Source: Pseudorasbora parva (Eukaryota > Chordata > Actinopteri > Cypriniformes > Gobionidae). Taken from it: a DNA stretch of 64,000 nt. The DNA is taken from positions 51,796,615 through 51,860,614 of the forward strand of contig NC_090176.1 in NCBI RefSeq assembly GCF_024679245.1, in the 5' to 3' direction. Made by a program: the position numbers and the translations under genes. Under the pieces are notes generated by a model. That model saw nothing but the letters and a program-made list of their open reading frames with translations, ran no database searches and was not told where the DNA came from. Below are positions 49,412 through 61,369 of the stretch, piece after piece (the first letter of the stretch is position 1; every line of letters starts with the position of its first letter).

Positions 49412-49950
49412 AGTCCACTAAATCTTTCAATCGGTACACACAAAAATGATTACTGTCCGTCACTGGCTTGGAGGAGCAGTCGCGCGCAGTCCTACATCAC
49501 CGGACCAATCTGACTAATCTTCTCGTTACTTTAGATCGCGGTGGAAACGCAGACAGCTGCAGGTCTGGGGGGAGAAAAGTTCCTGTAAAAAAGTTCCTGG
49601 TACAAATTGTTCCGGGTAATTTTGGTGGAAACGGGGCTATAGTCTCGGAAGAGCGGAAGAAGAATAATAATAATAAGAACGCCAATGATTTCAAAAGGTG
49701 CCTACGCACCTCGGTGCTTGGCCCCTAAATACTAAGTAAGAAAAGCATTTTTTTGCAGTGTGCCAATGGATTTCATAGTCAGTTGTGTCTAGTAGCCTAC
49801 TATATAAATTACAAAGGTTTAATTTGCATCTTTATTTCAAACGACCTGACCGACCGCGACCCAAATAGCATTAAAAATATTTTTGGGTGATTCGTAACCC
49901 CGGGTGACCCACTAATTCTGGATCAAACTGCGCATGCGTCACGTACTCAC

Positions 49951-50740
49951 CCAGTCTTGGCAAAGTTAGTCCAGTAGGTCATGACCACGGCGCTCAGCAT
50001 AATGTCATTCTTGGAGAAGTTGCAGTTGAAGAGATCAGTGGGTCCGATCATGGGAATGCCGAAAACGTACGGAAGCTCGTCTCCGTGTGCCGAATCGGCC
50101 CAGGCCGGCTTCATGTCGCTCTGGCAATGATGGTAAAAGGCATAAAAGTAGGTGGGCGAGCCGTACTGAGCGTGCAGATCTGCTGTAGCTACAGCCGGCG
50201 CCACCCACTGGTGATCCGTGAAAAGTGCAACCAACGTTTTCCGGCGCATTTCTGGATTCTCCCTGTCCGCCCAATCCGTGTACATGAACTTTATGGTCTC
50301 CCGGAGTGTGTCTTTCCCTTCCGGATAGCCGTATAAATGATCGACGAATTCCGATATGGCAAACTCAAAGTCGTTTCCGGTGATTCTGTCTTCGCTGTCT
50401 AAAATGCCGTCCACAAACTTGTATCCCTCGCCCTGGTTGACTCCCAACATTATATCGTAGTTTAGGAACTCTCCCTGCTCCATGAGGATTTGTGGATCAT
50501 CCGGAATGACGTCTCCGTCGATCACGGGTCCGAATGCGATGTGATATTTGGCAGGGGTGATGTTCTGCTCGATGAGCTCCTTGTAGTTCTTGCTTTGGAG
50601 GCATTCGATCAGCTCCACCGTGTCGTCCTCATTGCATCCCACCTTCTCAGCCAACATTCGGGTATATTTGGCCGGCTGGTAGTTGACCGCCCAGCTGGAG
50701 AGAGCCGTGCCGCTCTGAATAATCGCTTTCTGGAACAGAT
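49951..50740 (-). CDS. nlgn4: Neuroligin-4-like, large ectodomain exon (790 nt)
   Basis: Acceptor tttgtgtcccag and donor gtgagtac bound 790 nt, in phase with both neighbours. It encodes about 263 residues, from [20 protein letters not shown] to [11 protein letters not shown]. Visible landmarks are [20 protein letters not shown], the acidic triad-like VNQGEG (about residue 105 of the exon), the [11 protein letters not shown] segment, the conserved His in SAHGDELPY (about residue 219) and an N-glycosylation sequon NFS (about 241). Choices such as [21 protein letters not shown] and [10 protein letters not shown] match NLGN4 better than NLGN1, 2 or 3 as I know them. There are no stops or frameshifts, so the gene looks functional. 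Confidence 0.97.
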
Positions 50741-50771
50741 CTGGGACACAAACAGAGCAATGAAACATTTA

Positions 50772-50812
50772 CACTGTAAAAAAATGCTCTTTGTCCAAAT
50801 ATCTAACCATTC
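50772..50812. mobile_element. Foldback MITE scrap beside the neuroligin exon
   Basis: CACTGTAAAAAAATGCTCTT and ATCTAACCATTCTTAA, cut off by the TTAA element that follows. Only about 30 bp upstream of an exon acceptor. Confidence 0.6.
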
Positions 50813-50816
50813 TTAA

Positions 50817-53131
50817 AGGGTTAGTTCACCCAAAAATGAAATGTCTGTCATTAACTCCTCTCCCTAATGTCGCTCCACACCCGTAAGACCTCCGTTCATC
50901 TTCACACACAGTTTAAGATATTTTATATTTAGTCCGAGAGCGTATGCAAGTGTATGCACACTATACTGTCCATGTCCAGAAAGGGAATAAAAACATCATC
51001 ACAGTAGTCCATATGAGACATCAGTGGGTTAATTAGAGTCTCTTGAAGCATCAGAAATACATTTGGGTCCAAAAATAACAAAAACTACGACTTTATTCAG
51101 CATTGGCTTCTCTTCTGGGTTAATTTTTGATCCGCGAACAAAGATTTGAATGGTTATGAATCAGCAGAGGTGGGTAGTAACGAATTACATTTACTTCGTT
51201 ACATTTACTTGAGTACATTTTTTGGGTAACTTGTACTTTTAGAGTATATTTAAAAATGGGTACTTTTACTTTTACTCAAGTACATTTCTTGTGAAAAAAC
51301 TGTACTTTTACTTCGTTACATTCGGTGGTGTTCCTCCGCTACTGTCAATGGTGATAATTAATTATATATTTTAAAATAAGTTATGACTTGTTCGCAAGTC
51401 TCGCGAAATGTTGGAGAGGCTGCTTCGCGAGAGGTGGATACGCATCACCCGCATAAAATTAGCGCGCGTTTAGTCAGAAGATGATGGCCGAAGCAGAGGG
51501 AGATGTGTGTGAGCTACGGCAGATCACCCGTACGTGGCTTCAAGTTCAGCCTGTTTTCAGTCCAAGATGTCAAAAAGAACAGTTTCATAATTTAATACAT
51601 GCTGTGTGCACCAATATGAACGGACATCTCAGCATACAATAATTCCAGCTCCAACCTGAGAAAGCAGCGGTAAGTGTAACAATGATGCCTATATTTGAAC
51701 ACTATTAATGGTAATTTGGTAACTATGGGCACTTTTCCTTTATTGTAATACTATTTCACACACTGTCTGAGTGTTTTCCTCATATGTGCTCTTGTGCAAG
51801 CATTGACAAATCGTTTGAATCCTCCAAACACACGTCCACAAACAAACGTTCACATCTGCACATTTACATATCTTTTTTTCCCCTCATAAAACGAGCAACC
51901 TCATTGGCAAAATGTACCTGTGACAATGTTTTTGCAAACCACAAAATACGTACCAATACACACTGCAGGAATTCCAACAGAAATGAACACTATAGGCAGA
52001 AAAACTGCATTTTTTTAGTCTATGGTTTGTAAATTAAAACATTTTGAATTTTGCGTCACAGCTCCATGTTCTGCTTTTCTGATTCACCAGATTTGCTAGA
52101 TAGCTCAGATGATCCAGATTTGTATTTGCAATGTGAAAAGCTTGAGAACGAACCCCATGAAGAACGAGTCATGATAAAAGAGCTCAAAGACGAGTTCTAA
52201 ACACAAGCTAAAAATACATGGACACAATTTTATTTTTGTCACATTTGCTGTTGTTAACACTTTCGGGTAGGTTTAGTGTGGGTGTACGTTAAAAACACAA
52301 CGTAACAAAACATGTCAGATTCATGCAAATCTGTTTTGGAAAAAAATAAGCTTTTAGCGCCACCCAGTGGACATTTCACTTTGAAACTGTCGCAATATTT
52401 ACGTATTGGTACATATTTTGTGGTTTGCAAAAACGTTGCCACAGGTACTGATGAGATCAGGCTAAAAACGAAACAAATTGAATAGCCTAATATATATATA
52501 TATATGAAATTCAGGGTTTTTGGATCTTATCAATCAGATCGAAAGTAACTAGTAACTAAGTACTTGAGTAGTTTTTTCATCTAATACTTTTTTACTCTTA
52601 CTCAAGTAACTATTACGATTGTTACTTTTACTTTTACTTGAGTAAATATTTACGTAAGTACTTGTACTTTTACTTGAGTAAAGATGTTGGCTACTCTACC
52701 CACCTCTGTGAATCAGTGAATCGATTCATGATTCGGATCGCAGATGTCACGTGATTTCAGCAGTTTGACACACAAACCGAATCATGAATCAATTCACTGA
52801 TTCATAACCGTTCAAATCTTTGTTCGTGGATCATTGGAGAAGACAATGCTGAATAAAGTCGTAGTTTTTGTTATTTTTGGACCCAAATGTATTTTGGATG
52901 CTTCAAGAGACTCTAATTAACCCACTGATGTCTCATATGGACTACTGTGATGATGTTTTTATTCCCTTTCTGGACATGGACAGTATAGTGTGCATACACT
53001 TGCATACGCTCTCGGACTAAATATAAAATATCTTAAACTGTGTGTGAAAATGAACGGAGGTCTTACGGGTGTGGAGCGACATTAGGGAGAGGAGTTAATG
53101 ACAGACATTTCATTATTGGGTGAACTAACCC
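50817..53131. mobile_element. AGGGTTAGTTCACCC TTAA-element with long inverted arms
   Basis: Inverted arms of about 340 bp (AACTCCTCTCCCTAATGTCG, AGTCCGAGAGCGTATGCAAG and so on) end at TTAA on both sides (50813-50816, 53132-53135). Fills most of the neuroligin intron 50741-53992. Its loop is occupied by a hAT element. Confidence 0.88.
51165..52708. mobile_element. hAT element nested in the TTAA element
   Basis: Ends CAGAGGTGGGTAGTAACG and CTACCCACCTCTG; 8-bp duplication TGAATCAG (51157-51164, 52709-52716). 1544 bp. Open frames are short, so non-autonomous. Related by its tips to 20692-21581. Confidence 0.92.
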
Positions 53132-53135
53132 TTAA

Positions 53136-53992
53136 AGGTTCTTCATGGAACCATACACCCTGCCAAACAACCATTTAAGAACCTTAAATGAACCATCTTC
53201 CTTGAAATCTCAAACAGAAAATTGCTGTCAAAGAATGATGCCAAATAACCATTTAAAGGGCTGGATAGTGTTTTTTTTAGGCTTGGTTGTGTTTACGGAG
53301 CGCAGTATAACATGTCTTAATACTTCTTTTTTTCTTCTATCCTCCCTTTATTCCACACCGCTGTCTGTGCTTTGAACGGCTCGTTTGCTTCCTGCTTCAA
53401 TGAAGCCCCTCCCTCTGAAAAACGCAATGGTCTTAGATTGGTCAGATGGCCAAATGTAGTTTCCTGTATTTTTATTGGCTGAAGTGCCAAGCACAGGTTG
53501 AGGCCACGCCCCTTCCCATTACGGGCAGAAGTCACATCTGTGGAGACTAGCGAGGGTTTATGATGTGACCAACCCAGGAAGAAGCTCGTTGTAGTCCAAA
53601 CCGGCCATTTTTGTAGGCAATAAACTGCCGTAACTTTAAAACACGTCATTGCCCGTTGGTGACGCCCCTTTGGAAATGATTTGTTTATGAAGCATTGCCA
53701 GCATAACTCAGCCAATAAAAAATAAAAAATGAAAAATGTACTGGTAATTTTCTGCCAGTACATTACCCAGTAATTTTACGGAAATGTTCCGTTAACCCTT
53801 AAAACACAAACTAATGCAATGTGTAATTCAAAATACAAGTAAAACACCTGTAAAAAAATATTTGGAAAATTCCTTCATATTTATACAGAACATTGTTCCC
53901 TATTTTTACAGACTTTTTTTTACAGTGCAGCCATATGGTAACTGATGAATCGTGCAGCCCTATATATTCACACAGCTCATTCTTCCACAGAC
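53136..53992. other. Intron sequence with repeat fragments
   Basis: GGTTCTTCATGGAACC-type MITE scrap at 53138-53200, a CCCAGGAAGAAGCTCGTTGT-containing repeat-like segment (53370-53690) and a TTTTTTTTACAGTGCAG tip near 53920. No extra exon recognised. Confidence 0.5.
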
Positions 53993-54178
53993 CTTCAGAA
54001 TAGTGTGAGAGGGTCAGCAGACTGACACACGAGGCTCCGGCGCCGGAGCCAAATATTGTGACCCGCTCTGGATCGCCGCTGAAGGCCTGAATGTTCTCCT
54101 TCACCCATCGCAGAGCCTGAATCTGATCCAAAAGGCCATAATTCCCCTTCGCTGCCTGATCTCCGGTGCTGAGGAAAC
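53993..54178 (-). CDS. nlgn4: Neuroligin-4-like, internal coding exon with degenerate nucleophile elbow (186 nt)
   Basis: Acceptor tgttgcag and donor gtctgtgg bound 186 nt. The first two bases finish the Gly codon opened by the previous exon, and the last base opens a new codon. Sixty-one residues are encoded, from [20 protein letters not shown] to [10 protein letters not shown]. The motif GSGAG (residues 43-47 of the exon) sits where acetylcholinesterase has GESAG, so the catalytic Ser is Gly, as in all neuroligins: the fold is kept for adhesion and catalysis is lost. The exon end is the position where NLGN1 carries alternative insert B. The intron after it (50741-53992) is only about 3.2 kb and is mostly one transposon. 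Confidence 0.96.
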
Positions 54179-54358
54179 CTGCAACACAACACATCTGAAG
54201 ATCAACACACAGCGCTGGACAGATTTCATCTTTCACTACTGATTCAGGCCCAGGGTTATCATCAACTTAAACACAATTACATATACAGTATCGCTCAAAG
54301 TTTGGAAACAATGTTTTTGAAATCAAGTCTGCATTTAATTACAAAAAGAAAACTGTAA

Positions 54359-54760
54359 CACTGCAAAAAATGCTTTTCTTACTCAGTATTCTTGTCTTGT
54401 TTCTAGTCCAAACATCTAAAAATTCTTAAAACAAGAAGTATTTACTAGACAAGCAAAAGTAATTGTCTTGTTTTGGGAAAAATAACTCAAAATGAAGAGA
54501 GTTTTTGCTTAAAATAAGATAAATAATCTGCCAATGGGGTGAGAAAAATAATCTTAATTCAAACAGAAAACAAGATTATTTTTCTCACCCCATTGGCAGA
54601 TTATTTATCTTATTTTAAGCAAAAACTCTCTTCATTTTGAGTTATTTTTTCACAAAACAAGACATTGATTTTTATGTGTCTAATAAATGTTTCTTAATGT
54701 AAGAATTTGTAGATATTTAGACTAGAAACAAGACAAAAATACTAAGTAAGAAATGCAGTG
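54359..54760. mobile_element. Foldback 'GCAAAAAATGC' MITE, complete copy
   Basis: 402-bp hairpin: CACTGCAAAAAATGCTTTTC to AAGTAAGAAATGCAGTG, with both arms passing through CACCCCATTGGCAGATTATT. Best full-length example in the window. Confidence 0.93.
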
Positions 54761-54765
54761 TTGAA

Positions 54766-56080
54766 GTGTTAGATGGTTGAGTGTTGAATATGGTTACCAG
54801 GGTGTTGCTATGCAGTTGCTAAGGTGTTCAGATTGTTTAACATGATAATGTGCAGTTGCTAGAGTGTTTAATATGGTAACTAGGGTGTTGCTATGCAGTT
54901 GCTAAGGTATTCAGATTGTTTAACATGTTAATGTGCAGTTGCTAGAGGTTTGAAGATGGTTACCAGGGTGTTGCTATGCAGTTGCTAAGGTGTTCAGATT
55001 GTTTAACATGTTAATGTGCAGTTGCTAGAGTGTTGAATATGGTAACTAGGGCGTTGCTATGCAGTTGCTAAGGTATTCAGATTGTTGAACATGTTAATGT
55101 GCAGTTGCTAGATGTTTGAAGATGGTTACCAGGGTGTTGCTATGCAGTTGCTAAGGTGTTCAGATTGTTTAACATGTTAATGTGCAGTTTTCTAGAGTGT
55201 TGAAGATGGTAACTAGGGTGTTGCTATGCAGTTGCTAAGGTGTTCAGATTGTTTAACATGTTAATGTGCAGTTAACAAATTAAGAGAGTTGTGTATGGAT
55301 ACCAGGGTGTTGCTATGCAATTGCTAAGGTGTTCATAGTGTTTAAGGATGTTGTTGTGCAGTTGCAAGAGGGTTGTGTATGGTTGCCAGGGTGTTGCTAT
55401 GCAGTTGCTAAGGTGTTCAGGGTGTTTTAGCATGTTGTTGTCCAGTTGCTAGATAGTTGTCTATGGTCGCCAGGGTGTTGCTATGCAGTTGCTAAGGTGT
55501 TCAGAGTGTTTCAGCATTTTGCTGTGCAGTTGCTAGAGGGTTGTGTATGGTTGCCAGGGTGTTGCTATGCAGTTGCTAAGGTGTTCAGGGCATTTCAGCA
55601 TGTTGTTGTTCAGTTGCTAGAGAGTTGTGTATGGTCGCCAGGGTGTTGCTAAGCAGTTGCTAATGTGTTCAGAGTGTTTCAACATGTTGTAGTGCAGCTG
55701 CTAGAGAATTGTGTATGGTTGCCAGGGTGTTATTAAGTTGTTCAGAGTGTTTCAGCATTTTGCTGTGCAGTTGCTAGAGAATTGTGTATGGTTGCCAGGG
55801 TGGTGCTTTGCAGTTGCTAAGGTTTTCAGAGTGTTTCAGCATGTTGCTGTGCAGTTGCTAGAGGGTTGTGTATGGTTGTTAGGGTGTTGTTATGCAGTTG
55901 CTAAGGTGTTCAGGGTGTTTCAGCATGCTGTTGTCCAGTTGCTAGAGAGTTGTGTATGGTCGCCAGGGTGTTGCTAAGCAGTTGCTAAGGTGTTCAGAGT
56001 GTTTCAGCATGTTGTTGTACAGTTGCTAGAGAATTGTGTATGGTTGCCAGGGTGTTATTAAGGTGTTCAGAGTTTTTAAA
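54766..56080. repeat. Minisatellite, about 83-bp unit, GTTGCTATGCAGTTGCTAAG core
   Basis: About 15 units. The first half has AACATGTTAATGTGCAGTTG; the second half has a diverged type with TTGTGTATGGTTGCCAGG. The core is shared with the 91-bp array at 11697-12195. Lies in a neuroligin intron. Confidence 0.92.
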
Positions 56081-57010
56081 GCATTTCAATCATTCTCACT
56101 GTGCACTCAAGATATGAAATAGCAAACTCAATCTCCCTTGAATCTGCCCTAGAGGGTCAACACTATCATCTATCATAAACGCGCGTGTCGATGGTTTTCA
56201 GTCGATTAGAGCAGCATTAAACACCAGTTAGCAATTCTCCACCAGCGTTTAGGATTCCTTTAGCTCACTTGACAAATACAGTGGATACACAAGAGGTGGA
56301 TTTGGTGTATGTTATTTATTGATGAGCTTCATCCATCATCTTTCTGCATCATACTCAAGCATCTCGGAGGCCGTTGCATTATTAATTCCAGCGCGGTGCA
56401 CAAATAAAAAACGCTTTGGCTGACCTTCACCCGTGATGCATATATCCCCTGACTCCAGGCCAGCGTTTGATAAAGGTTAATTGAAGTCCTCTTTGGTGAT
56501 GTAGGACTTTCAACAGGGCAATTTATTCCTGAGCAATAAACACAACGGTGCTTTGATGAGCCGTGCAACCATTAAGACAGCGCTTTGGCTGTTATACACC
56601 TTGAAAAGTGGCTGGTTATCTGTGACGGTGAGGCAGCTGAACGAGCTCTTAAGCATCTGATGTCTAATGGGATGGATTCTGATGTCATCTGTTTACTTTG
56701 CCGTGAGGGAAGAAGCATTTATCACACGCTAAACGTGCCTCGCTTTCCCACCACAGTCTCTATCAGAGCCGTTCAATTATTTACACTGTAAAAATATATA
56801 ATATTGAGCAGCAACATAAATGAAACTAAAATCTTTTTTTTTAAACGATACATGAAAGAAATTAAAAGTTAAATGAAAGAAAAAAATACAGCTAAAAGTA
56901 TTAGGAAGCCCCTCCAAATCACTGAGTTCAGGTGTTCAGTCTCTTCATGTCCACAGGTGTATAACTCCAGCTCTAGGCCTGCAGACGCTTCTACACACAT
57001 TAGTGAAAGA
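56081..57010. other. Intron sequence, no feature placed
   Basis: No exon, RNA or repeat recognised before the Tc1 remnant. Confidence 0.4.
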
Positions 57011-58057
57011 ATGGGTCGCTCTCAGGAGCTCAGTGAACTCAAGCGTGGGGCCGTGATAGGCTGACACCTGTGCAATAAGTCCATTCCTAACATTTCCTCA
57101 CTACTAAATATTCCACGCTCAACTGTTAGTGGGATTATAACAAAGTGGAGGCCATTGGGAACAACAGCAACTCAGCCACGAAGTGAAATCCCAGAGTGAA
57201 AAGTGAAATCCTCAGCGCATGCTGAGGGTCACAGTGCGCAGAAGTCTCCAACTTTCTGCAGAGTCAACAGCTCCAGACCTCCAGACTTCTGTGGCCTTCA
57301 GATGAGCTCAAGAACAGCGTAGAGAGCTTCATGGAATGGGTTTCCATGGCCGAGCAGCTCATCCAAGCATCGTTACATCACCAAGAGCAACGCAAAGCGT
57401 GGGATGCAGTGGAGTAAAGCAGCCGCCACTGGACTCTAGAGCAGCGAGACGTGTTCTCTGAGCGACCAATCACGCTTCAGTCTGACAATCACATGGACGA
57501 GTCTGGGTTTGGCCGTCGCCAGGAGAACGGAAATTGCCTGACTGCATTGTGCCAAGTGTAAAGTTTGGTGAACTGGGGGATTATGGGGTGGGATTGTATT
57601 TCAGGGGTTGGGCTTGGCCCCTTAGTTCCAGAGAAAGGAACTCTTAATGCTTCACCAAGACATTTTGGACAATTTATCCCGACTTTGTGGGATCAGCCCC
57701 TTCCTGTCCCAGCATGACTGCGCTCCAGTGCACAAAGCGTCGGCCCATAAAGACATGGATGAGGAGTTTGGTGTGGAGGAACTTGACTGGCCTGCACAGA
57801 GTCCTGAGCTCAACCCGATAGAACAGCTTTGGGATGAATTAGAGCGGAGACTGAGAGCCAGGCCTTCTCGTCCAACATCAGTGCCTGACCTCACAAATGA
57901 GCTTCTAGAAGAATGGGCAAAAATCCCCATAAACACACTCCTAAACCTTGAGGAAAGCCTTCCCAGAAGAGCTGGAGCTGTTAGAGAGGGTGGGCCGACT
58001 CAAAATATGAACCATAACACTGTTTTCTCTAAAAAAAAGCAAGAGATGTTCAGATGA
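57011..58057 (+). pseudogene. Third Tc1-like transposase family, heavily broken
   Basis: Begins MGRSQELSELKRGAVIG with a stop immediately after; STVSGIITKWRPLGTT (HTH) follows. Several frameshifts and stops lie in the middle. From 57647 the frame is clean: LHQDILDNLSRL, SQHDCAPVHKA (second Asp), VEELDWPAQSPELNPIEQLW (third acid) and SLPRRAGAVREGGPTQN. A common fish Tc1 family, different from the other two copies. Inverted ends not identified. Confidence 0.88.
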
Positions 58058-58122
58058 GAAGAAAAAATATTATTAACACTATAAAAAAGATATAACCATT
58101 ATCGAAAGCTAAAACTATTAAA

Positions 58123-58150
58123 AAAAACATATATATATATATATATATAT
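58123..58150. repeat. (TA)n microsatellite
   Basis: Short pure TA run. Confidence 0.9.
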
Positions 58151-58579
58151 AAATAAACATATTGAAAACTAATCTTGAAAAACTAATCAATAAAAATGTA
58201 AAAACTAATAGAGATGACACAAAAACACACAACAAATTAAAAATAAAACGCATCACAAATATGAACCGTGATATCCATGTGTCTTGATTTAAGAATGTTT
58301 AGATATTTGTGCAGAAAAACGAGACAGAAACCCTGAGGACGAGCTTCATTTGTCTGCAGTGTAAGTATGAAGGCTGGTCAACAGAGAGTTGTAATGTTGG
58401 ATCATCTGATAACTTACATAACTCATTTCAGCAGAGTAATCAGATCGTTAAGATTCATTAAAAAAATCCTCCAGTGTCAGCTAAATTTAATAAAGACATC
58501 CCGATATTTACTGAAATTGTGGCCTATTTTGCAGTCTAAGAGATATACTACTTTTCAAAAGTTTTAGATGATGTTCTCA

Positions 58580-58870
58580 TTTCTATATTTAATACTTTTT
58601 TTCAACAAGGAGTCAGTAAAGACATTTATAAAGTTTTCTATTTCAAATAAATGAGGTTATTCAAGCTTTGTTCATCACTTAGTCCTGAAAACAGACACTA
58701 AATCATACAAATGTCAGTCTGTTTCCAACACTGATAATAATCATAAATGTGTGTTGATCATCAGATCCTCATATGAGAATTATTAGTGAAGGATCACGTG
58801 ACACTGAAGACTGGAGGAATGATGATAAATTCAGCTTTGATCACAGGAATAAACTGTCCTTGAGCTTTGG
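58580..58870. repeat. Single copy of the GATCACAGGAATAAA dispersed sequence
   Basis: TTATAAAGTTTTCTATTTCA, GTGAAGGATCACGTGACACT and TTCAGCTTTGATCACAGGAA: the interspersed relative of the 114-bp array. Confidence 0.7.
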
Positions 58871-59321
58871 TCATATAAGAGGTCATCATACTATAAAAAT
58901 ATATAAGTTTCAGAACTAAAAAAACGTCCTTATTAGTCCAAAAACCGCTTTTATTGTAACCAAGGCCAGAGAACGACTCATAGATGGTGAGAGACCGCCT
59001 CTGCAGAAGAAGATCAACGCCTACTTTATCAATCGCAATTGTGGCTCCGCCCACTGGAGTGTTAGTGAGATGATGAGGAGAGATGAATAGACTAAAAATA
59101 ACATTCCCTTCCAAAGCTTGTATTCACTACATTTCACTGTGGATTCTTTGGGAAATCAGTCGCAGACTTTTACGATATGGACTCGGCAGTAATGTCGTGT
59201 TAATTTGAATGCCTGATCTGAGATCAGTGATTTCTGAAGTAATGATTCATGTACAGTCAGATGTTCTTTGTCTGTGTGTCGGTAAATAAAACCAGTGACT
59301 AAACGCTAATCTGTTATTTAA

Positions 59322-60229
59322 AGGGATAGTTCACCCAACAATGAGAATATGGCTGGGCGATAAAACGATAACGATAATTATCACGATATAATTTTCCTCA
59401 ATAAAACGATAACAAAACTTCGAAAAATTCTCGATATAATGCTTACGCGCTACGTGTAATGCGGCGCATGCGTATTGTAGACGGGCTTCTGGGTGTTGTT
59501 TACAGTCAGTGGCTGACGGGCTTGGAGGATCGGAGTGAAGTGGAGCGATAAAAATGAGAGAAAGTTACGAAAATTCAGCGCTCACGACCAGCTCGGATGA
59601 CACAGATAACGTTGACAAGTTAGTTCGCTCAACTTCAGAGGTTTGGAGATATTTTGGCGATCCCATCCGTCATAAAACAGAGCGACGTGCGTGGACTGCT
59701 TATCATAGGTTTACCGCATGGAATTTAATTATTAAATGATCCTGCTTCTTCGAAGTTCTTCCATATAACATTGAGTCCAACACAGCCCGACCTCATTCAG
59801 TCGATCCCGCAGGCAATCTATATATATATATATATATATATATATCTATGATCGCGTCAGTTTTACCTTATCAGACGGAAGTTATAGCCAATGGGAACAC
59901 TAGATGAGATTCGTCTGATATGAGGTAAAAAAAACAAAAAAACATATATACTGTAGTGTTTCTCACAGAAACCGATCGGTTCGTGTCTTAAGACATCAAT
60001 ATGTCGTCATGAGCAGCAGGGGTTTGTGTGTGTGTGTTGTCTAAGCATGTTTTGTTTTGCTCTCATAGAATTGTTCCCCATTCACATCATTATATGACCG
60101 ACACACAGCAACGGTTGAGTTAAAAATCTTCATTAGTGTTCTCCTGAAGAAACACTCACACCTACATGTTGGACACACTGGGGGTCAGCAGATAAACATC
60201 TAATTTTAATTTTGAGGTGAACTATCCCT
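59322..60229. mobile_element. AGGGATAGTTCACC TTAA-element, 908 bp
   Basis: AGGGATAGTTCACCC at the left and GGTGAACTATCCCT at the right, with TTAA at 59318-59321 and 60230-60233. The interior includes a GGCTGGGCGATAAAACGATA hAT-like end (59349), a short frame (59554-59739) with TSEVWRYFGD that faintly recalls a BED-finger start, and a (TA)n run at about 59818. Confidence 0.8.
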
Positions 60230-60330
60230 TTAAACCTTCCCAGAAAACATAATAAAGCGCCACTTGTATTGGTTCTTTTTGGAAATGTAATTGTAATTTT
60301 AACCACAAAATCATCCCTGACAAGTTACGA

Positions 60331-60728
60331 ACATTTTCTTACTCAGTATTTTTGTCTTGTTTCTAGTCCAAACATCTAAAAATTCTTAAAACAAGAAGTA
60401 TTTACTAGACAAGCAAGTAATTGTCTTGTTTTGGGAATAAATAACTCAAAATGAAGAGAGTTTTTGCTTAAAATAAGATAAATAATCTGCCAATGGGGTG
60501 AGAAAAATAATCTTAATTCAAACAGAAAACAAGATTATTTTTCTCACCCCATTGGCAGATTATTTCTCTTATTTTAAGCAAAAACTCTCTTCATTTTGAG
60601 TTATTTTTTCACAAAATAGGACAATAATTTTTGCTTGTCTAGTAAATGTTTCCTAATGTAAAAATTTTGTGATATTTAGACTAGAAACAAGACAAAAATA
60701 CTAAGTAAGAAATGCATGTTTTGCAGTG
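60331..60728. mobile_element. Foldback 'GCAAAAAATGC' MITE, near-complete copy
   Basis: Both arms present with the CACCCCATTGGCAGATTATT centre; the left tip is diverged. Confidence 0.9.
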
Positions 60729-61369
60729 TGTATATTTGGACAATATTTGGTGACTTTGAACCGTTTAATGATCTAGTCAAGAGATGCAATTCTCTTTTGC
60801 CAGATCTGAACACACTCAATAATAAGGACTCAGAGTATCACACCATTTGATACAAAATGTCTGATCATGACCAAAAGAGTCTGAATCTGTCTAGTGTTCG
60901 AAACCAATTTCTCAAGGCTCTCTTCTTCTTAACACACAGATGGAGTTATAAAGTCTGGCTCTACTTCAGTGCAAAGAACCTTGAGACCTTTAAACAACAT
61001 CGCTTCAATCTCTCGATGAGAAGAAGAGTCAGAAACAGCCCGACGGTTTGCTGAATTCATCAAGGTCGCCACATTCAGAAGTCTTTGAATATGCTTTCAA
61101 GTCCTCACTGTGTCCTTTTGTTCAAAGACAATGAGTTTAAGGAATAAAAGGCTTATTTTCAGTGAGGAATCTATTTCTGGAAGAACAACCTTCATTACAC
61201 AAATAAATAAAAAAGTCCTTTAATGAACGATCAAAAGGCTTTCTAACATCATCTCTTTATTCAAGCTACAGCTTGAGGTTTCTATATTATGAGTTTTAAT
61301 GAGTGCATATGCACAAATATTCGTCTGTTCATATTTCATGAACTCTACCATTCAATATTTTTTTAAATG

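Larger units (their letters stand above)
42726..49638. mobile_element. TIR element with AGCCCCGTTTCCACC ends, inflated by a minisatellite
   Basis: Perfect 15-bp inverted ends and the 3-bp duplication ATA (42723-42725, 49639-49641), as in PIF/Harbinger-type elements. 42726-43040 is nearly identical to the 319-bp deletion derivative at 61569-61887. Without the minisatellite and its insert, about 1 kb remains. No transposase. Confidence 0.85.
40998..49726. mobile_element. Unclassified repeat inserted in the MITE (AAATAC duplication)
   Basis: AAATAC lies at 40992-40997 and 49727-49732. The own sequence is 40998-42725 plus 49642-49726. Ends AGCTGCAAGCAGCAATTCCG and GGTGCTTGGCCCCT; GGGGCCAAGC (41017-41026) is inverted at 49716-49725. 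The body repeats GGCCTAGGAGGAGTT (twice) and phrases such as GGTCTGAAGAT. Non-coding; class unknown to me. Confidence 0.75.
40645..49760. mobile_element. Foldback MITE split by 8.7 kb of nested insertions
   Basis: Left part 40645-40997 runs from CACTGCAAAAAAATGC to GACAAAAATAC. The last 34 bp (49727-49760) finish it with AAATACTAAGTAAG...TTTGCAGTG. Rejoined, it is an ordinary family member. Outermost shell of the nest in the last neuroligin intron. Confidence 0.9.

Noticed and set aside
43440..49463. Very long minus-strand open frames (733, 984, 680 codons) of 11-residue repeats
   Set aside because: They are the 33-bp minisatellite read in frames lacking stops; two overlapping frames are equally open and there is no gene structure.
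53317..53763. 148-codon minus-strand frame as an extra exon
   Set aside because: No neuroligin similarity; sequence looks like an interspersed repeat with CCCAGGAAGAAGC.
50741..53992. A hidden insert-B mini-exon in the neuroligin intron
   Set aside because: The intron is mostly two nested transposons; I saw no short exon with proper splice sites and neuroligin-like residues.
59554..59739. Frame with TSEVWRYFGD as a hAT BED-finger gene
   Set aside because: Only a few residues resemble the BED start and no zinc ligands follow; kept only as a remark in the TTAA element.
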